Position numbers and translations under genes: made by a program. Source: Woeseiaceae bacterium (GTDB lineage Bacteria > Pseudomonadota > Gammaproteobacteria > Steroidobacterales > Woeseiaceae). From it: 38,854 nucleotides of DNA. The notes beneath the pieces were generated by a model. It was given only the letters and a program-made list of their open reading frames with translations, ran no database searches and was not told the DNA's origin. This document shows, piece after piece, positions 36,050 to 38,854 of the stretch. The stretch spans positions 1 to 38,854 of the forward strand of contig JABDOQ010000034.1 in the NCBI GenBank assembly GCA_013043165.1, written 5' to 3'. Within the stretch, counting starts at the first letter, position 1, and the number at the start of each line of letters is the position of its first letter.

Positions 36050-36496
36050 CTAGTTGTGTTCGTCCAGGTGCAATTGCGCCGCGCGCTGGGTGAAAGAATC
36101 TACGAGCGAGTTACAGGTGTTCTCAAAAAAACGACCGAATATGATGTCCATGCCGCGGCTGTCAAACTCGAATTCGAGGTCCAGCGACACCTTGCTGCCG
36201 GCATCCCCCAACTGCTGAAACATCCAGCCACCTGACAGGCGACGAAACGGGCCGCCAAGCAACTCGATACCGAGCGCCTCGTTCTCCTTCAACGCGTTGC
36301 GCGTTCTGAAGCGCCTGCTTATTCCGCCACGATGAAGCTCCAGCGACGCTTCGATGAAGTCCGGCTGCCGCACGTGCACCTCTGCATCATTACACCAGGG
36401 CAGAAACGACGGGTAAGCCTCGACATCTTTGACCAGAGCATACATTTGTGCCGCCGAATACGGCACGAGGGCGCTGCGACTGACTTTACGTATCAT
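36050..36496 (-). CDS. ratA: RatA-like START/SRPBCC domain protein
   Basis: RatA belongs to the START/Coq10-like superfamily; in E. coli it was reported to hinder 70S assembly, while homologues bind quinone. The 148-residue protein has the family opening SRSALVPYSAAQMYALVKDVEAYPSFLPWC, then GPFRRLSGGWMFQQL and a C-terminal helix FENTCNSLVDSFTQRA. ratA-rnfH next to smpB is a conserved gammaproteobacterial unit, but here a transporter gene is placed between smpB and ratA. The ribosome-binding site is poor. Confidence 0.94.
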   Translation of the reverse strand: MIRKVSRSALVPYSAAQMYALVKDVEAYPSFLPWCNDAEVHVRQPDFIEASLELHRGGISRRFRTRNALKENEALGIELLGGPFRRLSGGWMFQQLGDAGSKVSLDLEFEFDSRGMDIIFGRFFENTCNSLVDSFTQRAAQLHLDEHN

Positions 36497-36543
36497 GATC
36501 GGGCAAGCACATCAGGACGACCGCGAACCGCTCCCGAACAGCC

Positions 36544-37914
36544 TTACCAGACCGCGTTGATCAGGACGAGCAGAATACCGATTGGCGCCACGAATCGGGC
36601 CAGCACTCGCCAGCACTTGAACAGGATGCCGGAGCTATGAAGTTCGTCGGCTGTCGAATTGCGGGCCATGACCCAGCCCGCAAACATGACGATGAGCAAG
36701 CCACCGAGTGGCAGCATGATGTTGCTGGTGAGGTAGTCGACATTGTCAAAAATTGTGCCGGCCAGGAAGGTCACATCGGACAGGATGTTGAAGGAAAATA
36801 CGGATCCCAGCCCAATGAACCAGATCGTCAGACCGATCATTACGGTCGCCTGCGCCCGCGTCTTACTGAACCTCTCAACGATCCAGGCGACCGCGGGTTC
36901 CATCAAACCGATCGCAGACGTCCAGGCTGCAAACGCAAGCAGCACAAAGAAAATAGTGGAAAAGAAAATGCCTCCGGCCATCTGGCCGAACGCGAGCGGC
37001 AGGGTGTAAAAAACGAGGCCAGGCCCGTCGGCCGGGTCGAGATTGTTGGCAAACACGAGCGGGAAGATTGCGAGCCCCGCCAGAATCGCGATACTGGTAT
37101 CAGCGATCACGACGGCCGCTGAAGAGCCCGTTATGGAAGTTTCTTCCGGCAGGTACGCACCGTAGGCCATGATAGCGCCCATGCCGATACTGAGCGTGAA
37201 GAACGCCTGCCCAAGGGCGGCGAGCACACTGTTCCAGGTCAGCTTTTCGAAATCGGGCGTAAACATGAACGCCACGCCTTCTCCGAAATAACCGGAATTC
37301 ATCGAGTAGACCAACAGTACGATCATCAGAAACAGCAAAGCCGGTACCATGAAGCGCACCGCTTGTTCGAGACCGCGCTCCACGCCACGCGCTACAACGA
37401 AAACCGCCAGGGCCATAAACACGGTGTGGCATAGCCCGATCAGCCTCCAGTCGCCAACAAAATTGCTGAACTGCGCTCCGACCGCTTCCGCGCTCGCACC
37501 GACAAATACGCCCGTTGCACTCTTGACGACGTAGGCAAGCGTCCAGCCGGCGATAACGCTGTAGTAGGAAAGAATCAGGATGCCAGCGAGCACACCCATA
37601 CTGCCCACCAGGCGCCACTTGCCGGAGTGGCCCTCTTCCTGGCCCAGGAGTTCCATCGTGGCAACCGGATTACGGCGACCACGGCGGCCAATCAGGATTT
37701 CCGACATCATGACCGGCATGCCGATGACGACAACGCACACCAGGTAGACCAGGACAAATGCGCCGCCGCCATTTTGCCCGGCGATATAGGGGAACTTCCA
37801 GATGTTGCCCAGCCCGACCGCGGAACCGGTGACAGCAAGGACGAAAGCCATCCTGGAAGACCAGTGGCCGTGCAGAGATTTCCTCTTGGCGTCGCCTGCC
37901 TGATTACTTAGCAT
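36544..37914 (-). CDS. Sodium-dependent transporter of the neurotransmitter:sodium symporter family
   Basis: This 456-residue membrane protein is a LeuT-fold symporter that probably moves an amino acid or related solute with sodium; the substrate is unknown. The family signature SAVGLGNIWKFPY is at 31-43 in the first membrane segment, and about 11-12 segments are predicted. ATG at 37914 is chosen (MLSNQAGDAKRK, with GAGAAG upstream); the open frame runs 59 codons further into the smpB start on the other strand and is rejected. It lies between smpB and ratA, 47 bases before ratA on the same strand. Confidence 0.93.
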   Translation of the reverse strand: MLSNQAGDAKRKSLHGHWSSRMAFVLAVTGSAVGLGNIWKFPYIAGQNGGGAFVLVYLVCVVVIGMPVMMSEILIGRRGRRNPVATMELLGQEEGHSGKWRLVGSMGVLAGILILSYYSVIAGWTLAYVVKSATGVFVGASAEAVGAQFSNFVGDWRLIGLCHTVFMALAVFVVARGVERGLEQAVRFMVPALLFLMIVLLVYSMNSGYFGEGVAFMFTPDFEKLTWNSVLAALGQAFFTLSIGMGAIMAYGAYLPEETSITGSSAAVVIADTSIAILAGLAIFPLVFANNLDPADGPGLVFYTLPLAFGQMAGGIFFSTIFFVLLAFAAWTSAIGLMEPAVAWIVERFSKTRAQATVMIGLTIWFIGLGSVFSFNILSDVTFLAGTIFDNVDYLTSNIMLPLGGLLIVMFAGWVMARNSTADELHSSGILFKCWRVLARFVAPIGILLVLINAVW

Positions 37915-37985
37915 TATTCTTCTCAAATCGGCATTGCATGCGGCGATTCTTATACAAATGCGGGAGTCTGACAACGCTTTGACCG

Positions 37986-37991
37986 TATAAT
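37986..37991 (+). promoter_or_regulatory. Candidate -10 box of smpB
   Basis: A perfect TATAAT lies 35 bases before the smpB ATG. No good -35 box occurs at 16-18 bases; CTGACA (37968-37973) is only 12 bases upstream. The -10 box is convincing but the full promoter is not. Confidence 0.4.
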
Positions 37992-38025
37992 CCTGTCGCT
38001 CAGGCCCTGCCCACAGCCGAGATCT

Positions 38026-38499
38026 ATGAGCAAGAAAAAACCAAAATCGCCTGCTGGCAAAGTCATCGCCGTCAACCGGCGAGCCCGCCACGACTATTTT
38101 ATCGAGGACACATTCGAGGCCGGTCTGGCCCTAGAGGGCTGGGAAGCGAAGAGCATGCGTGAAGGTCGAGCGCAGCTGACCGAGGCTTATGTGAACTTGC
38201 GTAACAGCGAGGCCTGGCTGGTCGGCGCCCATTTTTCACCGCTGAAAACCACGGCGACCCACGTGAAGGCCGACCCGACCCGCTCGAGGAAACTATTGCT
38301 GCATCGCCATGAACTCGACAGGCTTACGGGCGCCGTCGAGCGCAAAGGCTATGCGCTGGTGCCACTCGATTTACACTGGCACAAGGGTCGCGCGAAGCTC
38401 AGCATCGGACTCGCAAAAGGCAAGAAACAACACGACAAACGCGCTGCCGACAAAGACCGCGACTGGCAGAGGCAAAAAGAACGAATTCTAAAACATTAG
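38026..38499 (+). CDS. smpB: SsrA-binding protein SmpB
   Basis: SmpB binds the tRNA-like part of tmRNA and brings it to stalled ribosomes for trans-translation. The 157-residue protein has the conserved core [35 protein letters not shown] and the basic C-terminal tail ([25 protein letters not shown]) that enters the mRNA channel. The ATG is preceded by GAG. It lies just upstream of ssrA, its RNA partner, separated by an AT-rich stretch and a terminator. Confidence 0.98.
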   Translation: MSKKKPKSPAGKVIAVNRRARHDYFIEDTFEAGLALEGWEAKSMREGRAQLTEAYVNLRNSEAWLVGAHFSPLKTTATHVKADPTRSRKLLLHRHELDRLTGAVERKGYALVPLDLHWHKGRAKLSIGLAKGKKQHDKRAADKDRDWQRQKERILKH

Positions 38500-38550
38500 T
38501 TAATAAACAAATACTTATAATATTTAATTAAAGTTAATTCTCACTATAAG
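38500..38550. other. AT-rich island after smpB
   Basis: About 50 bases between the smpB stop and its terminator contain only about 6 G or C by my count. No promoter, ORF or hairpin is convincing here. It resembles the AT-rich island after carA in length, composition and some short words (AATAAA near its start, TCACTAT near its end). Confidence 0.45.
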
Positions 38551-38603
38551 CGGGGATCAAACCGAGGCTTTGTTATCGAAATTTCGCCTCGACCCCGGTT
38601 TTT
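38551..38603 (+). terminator. Rho-independent terminator after smpB
   Basis: CGAGGC (38563-38568) pairs with GCCTCG (38586-38591), and outside it CGGGG (38551-38555) pairs with CCCCG (38593-38597). TTTTT at 38599-38603 follows. It separates smpB from ssrA transcription. Confidence 0.75.
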
Positions 38604-38617
38604 GTGGGCCGCTCGGA

Positions 38618-38645
38618 TTGTATTTTGACAATTAGCCCCTACACT
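38618..38645 (+). promoter_or_regulatory. Candidate ssrA promoter region
   Basis: TACACT (38640-38645) is a plausible -10 box 10 bases before the mature tmRNA end, with TTGTAT (38618-38623) 16 bases upstream. A better -35 hexamer, TTGACA (38625-38630), is also present but is badly spaced for TACACT (9 bases). Which pair is used cannot be decided from sequence. Confidence 0.4.
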
Positions 38646-38655
38646 TACGGCACAC

Positions 38656-38854
38656 GGGGGTGACATGGCTTCGACGTGGGTCGCGAAACTCCGGGTGCAT
38701 GCCGAGGAACAGACAACCTCGTAAATCCAGCTGTAAAACTTATAGTTGCCAACGACGACAACTACGCACTAGCTGCTTAAAAACCAGTAAATGCCTTCTG
38801 CCCGGATCGTGCCTGTGCGTCCGGATCGCAGGAGTCACCGACACAGGACCGCGG
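38656..38854 (+). ncRNA. ssrA: tmRNA (ssrA), 5' part, cut by the window edge
   Basis: tmRNA rescues stalled ribosomes and tags the unfinished protein for degradation. The 5' end GGGGGTGACATGGCTTCGAC is typical and forms half of the tRNA-like domain. The tag frame is seen at 38748-38780: resume codon GCC, then a peptide reading ANDDNYALAA and TAA. TAGTT, just before the resume codon, is the usual frame-setting element. ANDDNYALAA is the tag known from Pseudomonas and relatives. The 3' tRNA-like half and most pseudoknots lie outside the window. Confidence 0.97.

Noticed and set aside
37915-38091. 59-codon N-terminal extension of the sodium symporter
   Set aside because: It runs into the smpB start on the opposite strand, has no homology to the family, and a good ATG with ribosome-binding site exists at 37914.
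1-38854. Defence, toxin-antitoxin, prophage, CRISPR or biosynthetic cluster
   Set aside because: Every sizeable open frame not assigned is a shadow of a conserved gene. No repeats with CRISPR spacing, no transposase or integrase and no unknown operon were seen.

Overview
The window is a stretch of a moderately GC-rich gammaproteobacterial chromosome made almost entirely of conserved housekeeping genes: 37 protein genes, two tRNA genes and the 5' part of the tmRNA gene. Support for the assignment comes from the gene order (smpB, ratA-rnfH, bamE, fur, recN, nadK, hrcA-grpE-dnaK-dnaJ-dapB-carAB-greA-yhbY-rlmE-ftsH-folP-glmM-tpiA-secG-tRNA-Leu), the tmRNA tag ANDDNYALAA, and sigma-32-type heat-shock promoters. 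Separate nuoC and nuoD genes, a short mitochondrial/alphaproteobacterial-type NuoG, a short DapB and the co-existence of HrcA with sigma-32 promoters argue against enterobacteria. They fit a Xanthomonadales/Legionellales/Woeseia-like lineage; that narrower placement is inference.

Layout, left to right. 1-287: non-coding, with a damaged second copy of the initiator-tRNA 3' end, four consecutive stem-loops and the tRNA terminator. 288-364: initiator tRNA-fMet (minus). 410-14658: complete 14-gene nuo operon for respiratory complex I, all minus, with stop/start overlaps or very short gaps. 14839-14923: tRNA-Leu(GAG). 14936-21050: secG, tpiA, glmM, folP, ftsH, rlmE (minus). 21108-21416: yhbY (plus). 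21432-28420: greA, carB, carA, dapB, dnaJ (minus). 28483-32234: dnaK, grpE, hrcA (minus). 32339-34923: nadK, recN (plus). 34925-35353: fur (minus). 35414-35746: bamE (plus). 35743-37914: rnfH, ratA and a sodium-dependent transporter (minus). 38026-38499: smpB (plus), a terminator, then ssrA running off the right edge.

Functionally there are several groups: NADH oxidation coupled to ion pumping (nuo); protein export and membrane quality control (secG, bamE, ftsH); the DnaK chaperone machine with its HrcA repressor; arginine/pyrimidine (carAB), lysine/peptidoglycan (dapB, glmM) and folate (folP) synthesis; ribosome and transcription upkeep (rlmE, yhbY, greA, ratA); iron regulation and DNA repair (fur, recN); and trans-translation (smpB, ssrA).

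I found no mobile element, CRISPR array, toxin-antitoxin or defence system and no convincing new multi-gene system. The points worth a second look are non-coding: the duplicated tRNA-fMet end, the hairpin-rich carA leader, two similar very AT-rich islands, paired sigma-32 promoters, a UACG-capped hairpin between dnaK and dnaJ, an inverted repeat over the probable nuo promoter, and possible leaderless starts at nadK and yhbY. No gene-free stretch exceeds 300 bases; the longest are 1-287 and 26360-26593, both described.
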